From Septoria linicola (taxonomy: Eukaryota > Ascomycota > Dothideomycetes > Mycosphaerellales > Mycosphaerellaceae), in the NCBI GenBank assembly GCA_024114885.1, contig CP099419.1:310001-374000 (forward strand): a stretch of 64,000 bases of DNA, given 5' to 3'. The translations under genes were made by a program, and so were the position numbers. The notes under the pieces are model-generated. The model ran no database searches and was not told the origin of the DNA. It saw only the letters and a list, made by a program, of their open reading frames with translations. Shown in pieces: positions 63,965 to 64,000 of the stretch (the stretch's first letter is position 1; every line of letters starts with the position of its first letter).

Positions 63965-64000
63965 ACTAGCTCGATGCTGATGATCTCAGTCGGCACTCAC

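Noticed and set aside
1..64000. CRISPR arrays, bacterial operons, rRNA genes, secondary-metabolite core enzymes
   Set aside because: None seen; the sequence is eukaryotic nuclear DNA with spliceosomal introns, and no PKS, NRPS, terpene synthase or 5S rRNA signature was found.

Overview
The window is nuclear DNA from a filamentous ascomycete. Genes lie on both strands, are mostly single-exon or carry GT-AG introns of about 45-85 nt, and belong to Pezizomycotina families such as DUF3433, DUF3253, an Nbp2-like SH3 adaptor, a fungal indoleamine dioxygenase and proteinase K-like S8 proteases. An 11 kb block is saturated with CpA-to-TpA mutations (repeat-induced point mutation, RIP). A Dothideomycete is my best guess; this is inference from gene content, not proof. 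Layout, left third (1-12 kb): an FMN-dependent 2-hydroxyacid oxidase, a PPxY-motif protein, an intron-containing tRNA-Arg(UCU), a secreted subtilisin, an Nbp2-like SH3 adaptor and a DUF3253 protein, all intact and separated by long gene-poor spacers. 12-27 kb is a decaying accessory stretch. An NtaA-type flavin monooxygenase has an in-frame TGA, an F-box/LRR-like gene has two 1-nt frameshifts, an indoleamine 2,3-dioxygenase has a nonsense codon plus a frameshift, a GH28 pectinase has a 1-nt insertion, and a DUF3433 membrane protein has several in-frame stops. Interspersed and intact are a small secreted protein with 8 cysteines, whose three short exons had to be found by hand, and a membrane-anchored pepsin-fold protein without recognisable catalytic aspartates. 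27-45 kb is mostly intact housekeeping or conserved genes: a coiled-coil repeat protein, a small proline-rich protein, a 1295-residue WD40-like protein ending in a CaaX box, acetyl-CoA acetyltransferase and conventional kinesin. Between them lies a broken coiled-coil locus at 37.4-39.6 kb. 45.6-56.7 kb is the RIP island, with no ORF of 60 codons in any frame for about 11 kb. It resolves into a nested insertion. An outer element has 29-bp inverted termini and a candidate 8-bp target duplication (CGGCAAGT). Inside it is a Ty3/gypsy LTR retrotransposon on the minus strand with 172-bp LTRs (TATAA...TTATA, read as mutated TGTAA...TTACA) and a 5-bp target duplication (ACTAC). The outer insertion sits only about 80 bp upstream of the mitochondrial seryl-tRNA synthetase start codon, separating that gene from its former promoter. 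58-64 kb is a gene-poor spacer followed by a long minus-strand gene (vWA-like region) cut by an in-frame TAG. Taken together, intact housekeeping genes are interleaved with accessory genes that carry C:G-to-T:A nonsense changes and single-base indels, next to a heavily RIPed transposon nest. Long genes (1295, 947 and 677 residues) remain intact, which argues against random sequencing error as the only cause of the lesions.
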